A stretch of DNA of 5,850 nt from Bacteroidia bacterium (GCA_021153285.1 JAGKTT010000099.1:1-5850), one strand, 5' to 3'. Numbered from the stretch's first letter, positions 1 through 5,583 are shown. Program-made: numbers and translations. Notes: generated by a model not told the origin, from the sequence alone.

Positions 1-15
1 TGACCGCTCGGGGTA

Positions 16-39
16 GTTTGGGCTATTTCAAGCCCGAAC
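16..39. repeat. Hairpin with 9-bp stem
   Basis: GTTTGGGCT (16-24) pairs with AGCCCGAAC (31-39), with one G-U wobble and a 6-nt loop. No T-run follows on the + strand, so it is not a classic intrinsic terminator in that direction. It could still mark the 3' end of a transcript entering from the left, since a short open frame stops just after it at 45-47. Confidence 0.45.
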
Positions 40-45
40 GTTACT

Positions 46-185
46 GAAACCTTCGAACACACGTCCCCTCTCCTCACGCTTTATATTATGCTCTCCTGTA
101 TTTCAAGGTACATCGCGAAAGGCCTTGGAACACAGAAATCGCCAATTCATCTTATATATTTAAATCGGCTGTGTTCCAAGGTTCC
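46..185. repeat. Four related 16-bp sites in alternating orientation
   Basis: Four copies of a motif close to GAACCTTGGAACACAG are visible. They lie at 46-61 (+), 96-111 (−), 119-134 (+) and 170-185 (−). The second pair sits exactly 73 bp after the first. In both pairs about 34 nt separate the inward-facing arms, and both spacers have TATATT near the middle. The two inner copies (96-108 and 123-135) are also symmetrical around TCGCGA at 113-118. The layout recalls paired palindromic (BIME/REP-like) units, recombinase half-sites or a multi-site operator. The sequence does not decide among these. Confidence 0.6.
123..181. repeat. Perfect 13-bp inverted repeat, 33-nt spacer
   Basis: CCTTGGAACACAG (123-135) is perfectly complementary to CTGTGTTCCAAGG (169-181). 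The AT-rich spacer carries AAATCG next to the left arm (136-141) and again close to the right arm (162-167), in the same orientation. No T-run follows the right arm, so it is not a simple terminator. It is the best-conserved part of the four-site array at 46-185. Confidence 0.7.
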
Positions 186-312
186 GTAGTGGTTCAAATG
201 AAGCTTGATAGCGACACATTCAGGGGTGTACAGGTGAATACAGAATTTTACGAACATCTGTCATAACCATTATATTTATCTATACAAAGTACCATCTATT
301 TATCAAAACACA

Positions 313-320
313 TACTTTTG
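313..320 (+). promoter_or_regulatory. Possible −7 element (TACTTTTG)
   Basis: TACTTTTG fits the Bacteroidota −7 consensus TAnnTTTG. No clear TTTG-like −33 element lies 19-21 bp upstream. If used, transcription would begin near 326-328 and give the regulator gene a leader of over 100 nt that includes the short frame at 401-454 and a usable TTG start at 432. Confidence 0.3.
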
Positions 321-400
321 CGACTGATCCCTGATTAGTGTAGATTGAACTTGAGCGCATCTTAGCGGTTCCTCTTCCCCTCGGTGTTTTATATGCAGGA

Positions 401-454
401 ATGATGCTGACAATGGCGTTGTTCCTGCTTTTTGTTGTATATTTGTCTGACTAA
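401..454 (+). CDS. Possible 17-residue hydrophobic leader peptide
   Basis: ATG at 401 opens a frame encoding MMLTMALFLLFVVYLSD and ending with TAA at 452-454, thirteen bases before the ACG codon at 468. AGGA lies at 398-401, four to five bases upstream of the second ATG (404). The peptide is almost entirely hydrophobic. It could be a translated leader affecting the regulator, a decayed signal peptide or chance. A frame this short is weak evidence. Confidence 0.18.
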   Translation: MMLTMALFLLFVVYLSD

Positions 455-2126
455 CGGGAAGATTTTTACGAGAATCAAGAATATACTGCTGATCATCACG
501 GCGATTGTGATAGTTTCCTGCAATGGTGGCGGGAAGAGCGAGGCCTTTAGGGTGCTGGAGGATGTGGAGAGTTATATGTGGGATAGAGCTGATAGTGCTT
601 TGCAAATTGTAACCAGCATTGATGAATCAGATCTGACAAGCAAGGAACTTAAGGCGAAACGCGATCTCTTTAAGTGGTACCTCGTTATGAAATCCACTAA
701 TGAGGCTCCAGACGCAAGTCTGTTACTCAGTGCATATGACTGCTTTACATCAAAAGAAGCGTCATCGGAAAGATTCCTTTCATATTTATTCCGAGGGATT
801 GATTATATACTTTCGAAAGATTACGAGAGTGCAATGAAGGAATTAGTAAAAGCGGAAGAAGATTCAGAATACGCATCTACATATTTACTAGGAATATTAC
901 ATTCATATAAGGGGCTCATTCACAAGAGTTATTATGATTATCCTGCTACTATATCAGAGAATATCCTTGCAGCAGAGAAATTCCTTGAGGCAGGAAGTCA
1001 GAGGCAATACTTGATAATGATTGAAGATATTGCAGACTGTTATATTATGAATGATGACATAGAGAATGCCTCAAGCTATCTGGATATAGGAGAACAATAT
1101 CTGAAACACGGAACCCTCTTGGACGTTCATTTCTTCTATATCTGCAAGGCCAAGGTAATTTCCAGTCGTGACGGAGTGGGTCAATGTGCTGATTTTCTCG
1201 ACCAATATCTCGCAGAAAACACTGAGGCCAGTTGGTTTTTCTGGAGGATCATTGCAAATATGTACGACAGCGCAGGCAGATATGACAAAGCATTGGAATG
1301 CATCGAAAAGGAAGCGCTGTACAATGATATCACACGTGATCCTAATTATTATGCAGTCCTGGCAATGGTCAAGAAGTCGCTGAAGGATTATAAAGGGTCG
1401 ACAGAAGCATATGAAAGGGCAATGCATCTTGATGACTCTCTTGAGGTAATCAAATTGAACAGTGACACAAAATTCATTGAAGAAAGATATGCCAATGCTG
1501 TAGCACAGATTCAAGCAGAGCACACCAGGATCAGACTCATTCTCATAATCTTGGTTTCGTTGATGGCTTCAGGTTTTACCATTTGGCGAATTCGCATTAA
1601 ACTTCAGGAAAGAACAGCAGAGAAGAAACAGCTGGAGATCGAAAAGCAGAGATATGAAGCGATGTATTCGGAAGCTGTGACAGAGCGTGATGCCTTGACC
1701 AAGATGATCGAAGAGAATACCGTCAATGAAGGTACGAAGGTCATCATCGAAAGGAGACTTGAACTGCTCAACAAGGTCATCGTTTCATATATTACCGACA
1801 CATCAGCTGCCAACAGGAAGGCCAATGAAGAACTTGAAGCCTTGGTTTCGGACAGAGATATGTTCATCACTTCGACAAGGATGACACTGGAGTCTTCTCA
1901 TCCGGCATTCTTCAGATATCTCCGTGAAAAGGAACTGACCGATTGGGAAATCAATTATTGCTGTCTGTATCTGATAGGCCTGAAAGGAAAGGACATCGGA
2001 GAGTACATCAACCTGAAAAGACACTACACATACGGCAGTGTCATCAGGCAGAAACTCGGACTGACTGAAAACGACACAAACCTGAGCATTCATCTGAAGA
2101 AATTGCTTGAAAATCCTCAGGCGTGA
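432..2126 (+). CDS. Membrane-anchored TPR regulator with C-terminal HTH
   Basis: Probable inner-membrane one-component regulator of a type common in Bacteroidota. Residues are numbered from the TTG at 432. Residues 14-30 form a lipoprotein-like signal peptide ending in IVIVSC, with Cys30 followed by NGGG. Residues about 35-365 are helical TPR-like repeats, for example around 275-300 and 307-335. A transmembrane segment spans about 368-386, followed by a charged coiled coil (388-430). Residues about 500-560 resemble the LuxR-like DNA-binding domain (LTDWEINYCCLYLIGLKGKD, then the RHYTYGSVIRQKLGL stretch). This places the TPR part in the periplasm and the HTH in the cytoplasm. The start is uncertain. 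TTG 432 is the only conventional start before the signal peptide, but the compact signal peptide would begin at codon 468, which reads ACG where ATG is expected. The gene stands alone, followed by a terminator. The ligand and target genes cannot be read from the sequence. Confidence 0.85.
   Translation: MLYICLTNGKIFTRIKNILLIITAIVIVSCNGGGKSEAFRVLEDVESYMWDRADSALQIVTSIDESDLTSKELKAKRDLFKWYLVMKSTNEAPDASLLLSAYDCFTSKEASSERFLSYLFRGIDYILSKDYESAMKELVKAEEDSEYASTYLLGILHSYKGLIHKSYYDYPATISENILAAEKFLEAGSQRQYLIMIEDIADCYIMNDDIENASSYLDIGEQYLKHGTLLDVHFFYICKAKVISSRDGVGQCADFLDQYLAENTEASWFFWRIIANMYDSAGRYDKALECIEKEALYNDITRDPNYYAVLAMVKKSLKDYKGSTEAYERAMHLDDSLEVIKLNSDTKFIEERYANAVAQIQAEHTRIRLILIILVSLMASGFTIWRIRIKLQERTAEKKQLEIEKQRYEAMYSEAVTERDALTKMIEENTVNEGTKVIIERRLELLNKVIVSYITDTSAANRKANEELEALVSDRDMFITSTRMTLESSHPAFFRYLREKELTDWEINYCCLYLIGLKGKDIGEYINLKRHYTYGSVIRQKLGLTENDTNLSIHLKKLLENPQA
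438..445 (+). promoter_or_regulatory. Possible −7 element directly before the regulator
   Basis: TATATTTG matches TAnnTTTG exactly. The −33 position is weak: the best candidate is TTG at 419-421, at shorter than usual spacing. If real, transcription would start around 451-453, which would rule out the TTG start at 432 and force initiation at ATT 462 or ACG 468. Confidence 0.35.
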
Positions 2127-2177
2127 AACTTTTTTGAAGCGCCGTCTAATTATTAAGATTTCTGTCAATTGAATATC

Positions 2178-2213
2178 AACGGATTGCACATAAAAAGATG
2201 CAGTCCGTTTTTA
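2178..2213 (+). terminator. Rho-independent terminator after the regulator
   Basis: ACGGATTGCA (2179-2188) pairs with TGCAGTCCGT (2199-2208) over 10 bp with one G-U wobble. An extra A-T pair extends the base, the loop is 10 nt and a T-run covers 2208-2212. It lies about 50 bp after the regulator stop and separates that gene from the next unit. Confidence 0.8.
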
Positions 2214-2235
2214 TATCTGTTAAACTTTTTCCAGA

Positions 2236-2243
2236 TAACTTTG
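2236..2243 (+). promoter_or_regulatory. −7 element TAACTTTG for the DUF2007/S41 unit
   Basis: TAACTTTG followed by CAGC is a close match to the Bacteroidota −7 element and lies between a terminator and the next gene. Transcription would start about 6-8 nt downstream, leaving a leader of roughly 35 nt before ATG 2284. No good TTTG −33 box is visible; TCTG at 2216-2219 is the nearest and is spaced too closely. Confidence 0.55.
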
Positions 2244-2283
2244 CAGCAACAAAACGACAGTTAAATAAATAAGCAAAGTGAAT

Positions 2284-2535
2284 ATGTGCAAGAATCTGTT
2301 AAAATCACTCTGTGGTAGAAGCCCCCGTCAGATTAAACTCAAGGTTGCAGCCGAATGTACAGACAAGGCAAGCGCTGAAACAATCTGCAGGATGCTTGAG
2401 GCAAACAGTATCAAGGCAATGGTTGTGGAGAAGAACAGTCCGGTGTATGCGGAAAATGCCAGTCTTATCGCACCTGTGCAAGTTCAGGTAGACCATAAGG
2501 ATTTGAAGAAAGCTGAAAAACTGATTAACGAATAA
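2284..2535 (+). CDS. DUF2007-type small protein
   Basis: An 83-residue cytoplasmic protein with no signal peptide or membrane segment. It resembles the DUF2007 family ('putative signal transducing protein'), an αβ fold distantly like PII/ACT domains. The pattern is a basic N-terminal tail, then a strand (IKLKVAAEC) and a helix (ASAETICRMLEANSIKAMVV). After a loop comes a second strand (VQVQV) and a closing helix (HKDLKKAEKLINE), which is the usual order of that family. ATG 2284 is preferred over the in-frame GTG 2278 six bases upstream; neither has a Shine-Dalgarno sequence. Only three bases separate its stop from the S41 start, so the two are almost certainly co-transcribed. The molecular function of the family is unknown to me. 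Confidence 0.75.
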   Translation: MCKNLLKSLCGRSPRQIKLKVAAECTDKASAETICRMLEANSIKAMVVEKNSPVYAENASLIAPVQVQVDHKDLKKAEKLINE

Positions 2536-2538
2536 AAT

Positions 2539-2745
2539 ATGAAACGGACATTATTAACGATAGGCATAGCTATCATAAGTATGTGCGGTTGTTTTGGCCA
2601 GAAGATGCCGAAACTGCATAATGAGGTAATCGAAGCCTCGAAAGAGTATCAGAATGGTAATGCATTCCAGAAGGATCTGCTGATGATGGCCATACCGCAG
2701 TCAGATATTGGGATTCATTTGAAAAGCTATTCCCCTTCAGTATAA
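2539..2745 (+). CDS. S41 peptidase N-terminal fragment
   Basis: A 68-residue fragment. Residues 1-21 form a signal peptide (MKRTLLTIGIAIISMCGCFG), either Sec-type or with MCGC acting as a lipobox, so the original enzyme was exported. Residues about 27-50 (LHNEVIEASKEYQNG, then FQKDLLMM) match the helical prodomain of Bacteroidota S41 relatives. The last ten or so residues (SYSPSV and those before) are probably the wrong frame. It starts three bases after the DUF2007 stop, which suggests translational coupling. Confidence 0.6.
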   Translation: MKRTLLTIGIAIISMCGCFGQKMPKLHNEVIEASKEYQNGNAFQKDLLMMAIPQSDIGIHLKSYSPSV

Positions 2746-2777
2746 TTGTAGATGGCGACTCCCCGGCCATCATCAAC

Positions 2778-3866
2778 GTGACTTCCGAAGAACTGAAGGA
2801 ATATCTCGGTAAAAGTGTAAAAAGCATAAACGGCAGATCAGTCCAAGATATTCTGAAGGCAGCAAGGCCATATATAAGCGCGGATAACCAGATAAATTAT
2901 GAAACTCTCATATCTCAGTTCTTTGCTTTCGCTGATTTCTGGAAATTGCTGGGAATGAGCTCAGAGACACTGACAGTCACTACCGAAGACGAAGCTGTAA
3001 TTGAAATCCCTGCAATCACAAGAAATGAAGCGAAGTTGGCCTATTTGAAGGAGACTGTCCAGAAAAAGCAGACAGCCGGCCGAAGGGTTCTTTTTGAATA
3101 CGAAATCTTTGAGAACGAGAGCATTTGTTATCTTCAGTTCAACAAGTTTGCAGACAGAATTACCCATAGGAATAATCCGCAACTGCCACGCTTTGATTAT
3201 GTGGTCCGCGATATGATGGCGGAGATGCAGAATAAGAATATTGAGACGCTTGTGATAGATCTTCAATACAATGGTGGCGGAAATAGCGTATTGGGAACTA
3301 CTCTTCTTTCGTGGCTTCATCCATATCGTGAAACGAAGGGGCCAGGCGTTCAAGTCAGAATGTCCGAATTGCTATTTGAGCACCAGCCGTTCTTCAAGGC
3401 AGTGACTATAGAAGGCGAAAATCCCGAAATCGGGAAAATGTATGACTTATATGAGTTCGATCAGACAAGACCACAGCCTATTCCGGAAGGCTATATCCAA
3501 GATACGGTGCAGCACGTCATAAACCTTGATAAGGATAAGATATACAAAGGTAATATAGTCTTCATTCAGGGACGTGATTCATATAGCAGTTCAGAGTTGC
3601 TGATGACACAGGCTCGTGATAATGGTGTGGGAATCATTGTAGGTGAAATATCAGGAGCAAAGCCGTGTCACTTTGGAGATGTACTTTATTCTGTCCTCCC
3701 GAACACCGGCACCATTACAATGACCAGCTGCAGGTATTTTACAAGAGCGGATATGACAAAGGTACATGAGGAGTACCTTGTACCTGATGTACTCATTGAT
3801 CTGGATGACCCCGAGAAAGATCTTGTATGGGAATGGGTTCTGAGGAATTATGGAAAGCAACATTAA
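2778..3866 (+). CDS. S41 peptidase catalytic fragment
   Basis: Numbered from GTG 2778; family-like sequence in this frame begins about 20 codons earlier, so the GTG is only the first available start. Residues 1-30 look like the end of a PDZ-like segment (LGKSVKSINGRSVQDIL). The S41 core follows: LVIDLQYNGGG (158-168), VFIQGRDSYSSSELL (261-275) and VGEISGAK (288-295). Aligning SSSE with the SASE of CtpA-type proteases places the nucleophile at Ser270 (3585-3587) and the general base at Lys295 (3660-3662). This is the 25-residue Ser-Lys spacing of that family, so the dyad is intact. Without a signal peptide the fragment would stay in the cytoplasm if made at all. Its stop overlaps the next gene. 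Confidence 0.7.
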   Translation: MTSEELKEYLGKSVKSINGRSVQDILKAARPYISADNQINYETLISQFFAFADFWKLLGMSSETLTVTTEDEAVIEIPAITRNEAKLAYLKETVQKKQTAGRRVLFEYEIFENESICYLQFNKFADRITHRNNPQLPRFDYVVRDMMAEMQNKNIETLVIDLQYNGGGNSVLGTTLLSWLHPYRETKGPGVQVRMSELLFEHQPFFKAVTIEGENPEIGKMYDLYEFDQTRPQPIPEGYIQDTVQHVINLDKDKIYKGNIVFIQGRDSYSSSELLMTQARDNGVGIIVGEISGAKPCHFGDVLYSVLPNTGTITMTSCRYFTRADMTKVHEEYLVPDVLIDLDDPEKDLVWEWVLRNYGKQH

Positions 3867-4149
3867 AATCATTGATATGAAAGACACTATCTCAAAAGTC
3901 CTGTACAGTAAGACTGCGTTTATGTGCTTTTGTGGCTTCACGGTAGCAATAATCGGGTTCATCCTATATTATGCAATCACCGGTGACTGGTCTGGATATT
4001 CTCTGCTTGACAATTTACCTGTATATTGTATGTTGGCAGTCTATTTCCTTGAGTTCTGGAAGTATCGCAAAACTGGCAACGCATCTACAATCTTGATGAT
4101 TGTTCAGCTTTGCTGTTGGATAATAACAGCATATAACATCTTTGCATAA
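3850..4149 (+). CDS. Small membrane protein, three predicted helices
   Basis: A 99-residue protein I do not recognise. Three hydrophobic segments are visible: about 23-43 (FMCFCGFTVAIIGFILYY region), 55-70 and 79-97. Short charged or polar links join them, including YAITGDWSGYS and KYRKTGN. ATG 3850 lies 17 bases inside the end of the S41 gene in another frame. A second in-frame ATG at 3877 (MKDTISKV) starts 10 bases after the S41 stop and would give 90 residues. Neither has a Shine-Dalgarno sequence, so the start is open. Position suggests it is the last gene of the DUF2007/S41 unit and an inner-membrane protein. No function can be assigned. Confidence 0.65.
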   Translation: MESNIKIIDMKDTISKVLYSKTAFMCFCGFTVAIIGFILYYAITGDWSGYSLLDNLPVYCMLAVYFLEFWKYRKTGNASTILMIVQLCCWIITAYNIFA

Positions 4150-4166
4150 TTCGTTTGACATACATA

Positions 4167-4181
4167 TTTTTCTGAGAAAAA
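4167..4181. repeat. 15-bp palindrome TTTTTCTGAGAAAAA
   Basis: Two 7-bp arms (TTTTTCT and AGAAAAA) flank a single G. It lies 5 bp upstream of the −7 element at 4187, across the place where a −33 element would be, so it could be an operator site. As RNA it would be a weak A-U hairpin; it could help end the upstream transcript but lacks a G/C stem. Confidence 0.45.
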
Positions 4182-4186
4182 GTTAT

Positions 4187-4194
4187 TATATTTG
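4187..4194 (+). promoter_or_regulatory. −7 element TATATTTG for the second unit
   Basis: An exact match to TAnnTTTG, followed by TTGC. The −33 region is occupied by the T/A palindrome and has no clean TTTG at standard spacing; TTTG at 4154-4157 is too far upstream. Transcription from here would give the 4338 gene a leader of about 137 nt. Confidence 0.5.
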
Positions 4195-4290
4195 TTGCAC
4201 AAGGCTATGTTTAGGCTTTAAAATATACATTATATAGCGTTTGCTAAGTTATTCGGAGAAACCTGAAATGCATATTGCTGGAAATCAGAA

Positions 4291-4298
4291 TAATTTTG
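4291..4298 (+). promoter_or_regulatory. Alternative −7 element TAATTTTG
   Basis: A second TAnnTTTG match in the same intergenic region. It would give a short leader of roughly 33 nt before ATG 4338. No −33 partner is evident. The 8-bp word TATAGCGT occurs at 4233-4240 and again just downstream at 4307-4314. Confidence 0.3.
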
Positions 4299-4337
4299 TC
4301 TAAATTTATAGCGTATAGAACACTAACACAGATAGCA

Positions 4338-4727
4338 ATGAAAAAGATCCTCTCCCCTATCATCGCTCTGGCAGCTTTTTTCCTGTTCTTCCTTTGGTTG
4401 TTCTCGACCAGAGAAACAACTATGGACATCAACTTGTTCGGTGCCGGATATGTCACATTGCTTCTTGCAACATACCTGGGAATCATCAGCATCGGCAATC
4501 CTGATTATCAAAAAATGTGGTGGGTAATCCCTGATAATGTCACACCGAAACAGCGTTGGGGATTCTCAGTTGGAAACTTCCTTATATGCATAACCGTATG
4601 CTGGGCATCTTTGGATCTTCCGCGCGAGTCTCTTTCAGACATCTCTGTAGTACTTTATGCCAGTCTTCCAGTCTTTATAGCGGTAGTGGCATTCTTCGTC
4701 CGCAGACTAATCGTAAAAGGTAAATAA
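4338..4727 (+). CDS. Four-helix membrane protein of unknown function
   Basis: A 129-residue integral membrane protein that I cannot place in a named family. Predicted helices lie at about 5-23 (after the basic start MKK), 36-52, 76-92 and 103-120, and the C-terminus ends in a basic VRRLIVKGK. A polar stretch between the second and third helices contains NPDYQKMWWVIPDNVTPKQR. ATG 4338 is chosen because it begins a typical MKKILSP membrane start; the open frame extends back to TTG 4275, but that part has no protein-like character and would span the possible −7 element at 4291. The DUF3810 gene follows after 28 bases with no obvious promoter, so the two are likely co-transcribed. Confidence 0.7.
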   Translation: MKKILSPIIALAAFFLFFLWLFSTRETTMDINLFGAGYVTLLLATYLGIISIGNPDYQKMWWVIPDNVTPKQRWGFSVGNFLICITVCWASLDLPRESLSDISVVLYASLPVFIAVVAFFVRRLIVKGK

Positions 4728-4755
4728 CGTATTTGTATAATACTCATTGTGAAAA

Positions 4756-5232
4756 ATGCATAAGGCCAGACATATAGTTCCAGTTACTCTCGTTGCATTC
4801 ATTATTGCAGCAAGGGTAAATGTATCTGTCGGCGAATGGTATGCAGCGAACCTCTACCCCATTATATCTGCAGGACTATCATTCCTGGTATCCTGGATTC
4901 CTTTTTCAATGACTGAGGTTCTGGCAGTTTGTGCCATCGGGCTGATAATATGCCTCTTATCCAAGGGTATACGGAATAAGGACAAGGTCTGGAAGATTGC
5001 CTTGAGAGAAGCTGAACTGATTGCCTGGATATTCATCTGGCTTTATATTGGATGGGGAATCAACTATTTCAGGGAGAGCATATATTCAAGAGGCAATATC
5101 GAACGCCAGGCATATGACGAAGAGGTCTTCAATAAGTTTCTATCTGACTATGCTGACAGTAGACCTGCTTCCTGCCCAGCGACCGTACAGTTATGCACAC
5201 GAACTTTCGCATCTGCTTGGAGTGAGCAATGA
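4756..5232 (+). CDS. DUF3810 N-terminal membrane fragment
   Basis: Numbered from ATG 4756. Predicted helices lie at about 7-22, 34-50, 52-69 and 86-103. The WYAANLYPIISA segment and SWIPFSMTEVL (46-56) match the conserved start of DUF3810, and WGINYFRESIYSRGNIE is the conserved region after the last helix. From about residue 135 the translation (RPASCPATV onward, to the stop at 5230-5232) is out of frame relative to the family. The fragment could still insert in the membrane but would lack the putative metal site. Confidence 0.6.
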   Translation: MHKARHIVPVTLVAFIIAARVNVSVGEWYAANLYPIISAGLSFLVSWIPFSMTEVLAVCAIGLIICLLSKGIRNKDKVWKIALREAELIAWIFIWLYIGWGINYFRESIYSRGNIERQAYDEEVFNKFLSDYADSRPASCPATVQLCTRTFASAWSEQ

Positions 5233-5572
5233 AGATGAAGCTAACTTCTGGGCATATGAAATATGCAGAAGATCGGATATCCCTGCCGTGAGATACAGCG
5301 GATACTATTCTCTGCTTCCCTATGTGCTGTCTAATGCTTCAAAGATATTAAGCGACGATGAATATAAGAACTATATCAGCTCGATCAAACCGGAAATCAT
5401 ACAGCAGTTGATTGACCAGCAGAATTTCTGGAAATCAAGATACAACAAGATTCTAGGGAAGATCCAATCTACGGCGTATGATTCAATGCTGAAAGCCAAC
5501 AAGATATCTTCCGGCACTAAGAATTATCTTCAGGTCATTGACTTGATAATCGCTTTTGAATATTACAAATAG
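5150..5572 (+). CDS. DUF3810 C-terminal HExxH fragment
   Basis: Starts at an internal ATG (5150). The frame is open back to 5021, but that upstream part is only the shadow of the membrane fragment. HELSH (5198-5212) is an HExxH zinc-binding motif, followed by LLGVSNEDEANFWAYEICRR, where EDEANF carries a likely third metal ligand. The rest (SGYYSLLPYVLSNASKIL, then the QNFWKSRYNKILGKIQSTAYD and NKISSGTKNYLQVIDLI regions) follows the DUF3810 C-terminus to its natural end at TAG 5570. The putative catalytic end is thus intact, while the preceding region and the link to the membrane are lost. Confidence 0.6.
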   Translation: MLTVDLLPAQRPYSYAHELSHLLGVSNEDEANFWAYEICRRSDIPAVRYSGYYSLLPYVLSNASKILSDDEYKNYISSIKPEIIQQLIDQQNFWKSRYNKILGKIQSTAYDSMLKANKISSGTKNYLQVIDLIIAFEYYK

Positions 5573-5576
5573 GAGG
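5571..5576 (+). promoter_or_regulatory. Perfect Shine-Dalgarno AGGAGG
   Basis: AGGAGG overlaps the TAG stop of DUF3810 and lies 7 bases before ATG 5584. It is the only strong ribosome-binding site in the window, fixes the start of the last gene and suggests translation independent of the damaged gene upstream. Confidence 0.75.
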
Positions 5577-5583
5577 AATAATT

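Larger units (their letters stand above)
1..431. other. Gene-free upstream region
   Basis: I see no convincing protein-coding gene in this stretch on either strand. Stops occur early in all three forward frames, and the minus-strand open frame across 303-605 has no recognisable composition or family. A short frame at 3-47 ending in TGA could be the tail of a gene entering from the left, but it is too short to judge. What the region does hold is structured DNA: a hairpin at 16-39, four related inverted sites at 46-185, a possible promoter at 313-320 and a very short hydrophobic reading frame at 401-454. About 180-310 shows nothing I can interpret. Confidence 0.6.
2539..3866 (+). pseudogene. 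S41-family peptidase, frameshifted and internally shortened
   Basis: One gene of the S41 (C-terminal processing/tail-specific) serine peptidase type, now in two frames. The N-terminal frame ends at 2745. The C-terminal frame is open from well before that and continues to 3866, a −1 change. The sense of the protein can be followed across: the second frame reads FEKLFPFSIIVDGDSPAII from 2718. One extra A in AAAA at 2722-2725 would restore a single frame reading HLKKLFPFSIIVDG, so a homopolymer deletion is one explanation. A deletion with its junction at about 2690-2720 is another. Relatives as I remember them have several tens of residues, including a DGHT-like motif, between the KDLL helix and the LFPF strand; here these are nearly adjacent. 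Probably not a functional full-length enzyme. Confidence 0.75.
4756..5572 (+). pseudogene. DUF3810 membrane protein (HExxH), frameshifted and internally deleted
   Basis: One DUF3810 gene split into two frames. The N-terminal membrane part is in the first frame up to about codon 134. The second part, from about 5156, is in the +1 frame and carries the HExxH segment. In relatives as I remember them roughly 80 residues lie between FLSDY and the DLPPxQYPxxYAHE segment. Here FLSDYADS is joined almost directly to VDLLPAQRPYSYAHELSH. The combined length is about 272 codons, against roughly 350 for the family as I recall it. A deletion of a length not divisible by three is the simplest explanation. 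The junction lies near 5150-5162, beside two CTGAC words (5144-5148 and 5153-5157). The family is annotated as of unknown function; a metalloprotease role is inferred from HExxH. Confidence 0.75.

Noticed and set aside
123..181. Intrinsic terminator or tRNA-like gene
   Set aside because: No T-run follows the right arm, the loop is 33 nt, and no cloverleaf or conserved tRNA positions can be drawn.
46..185. CRISPR array
   Set aside because: Repeats alternate in orientation, are only about 16 bp and unevenly spaced (50, 23 and 51 bp), and no cas gene is present.
303..605. Minus-strand open frame of 100 codons across the regulator start
   Set aside because: No family resemblance or signal, mixed low-complexity composition, and it overlaps the well-supported + strand regulator.
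1071..1523. Minus-strand open frame of 150 codons inside the regulator
   Set aside because: It lies opposite a coherent TPR coding sequence and looks like a cysteine-rich shadow with no domain.
2715..2732. Programmed −1 frameshift in the S41 gene
   Set aside because: The frame change is −1, but the A-run at 2722-2725 is not a canonical X XXY YYZ slippery heptamer in the right phase, no strong downstream structure is evident, and the family is not known to use one.
2961..3353. Minus-strand open frame of 130 codons inside the S41 gene
   Set aside because: It is antisense to conserved S41 sequence including the NGGG motif, with no recognisable family features.
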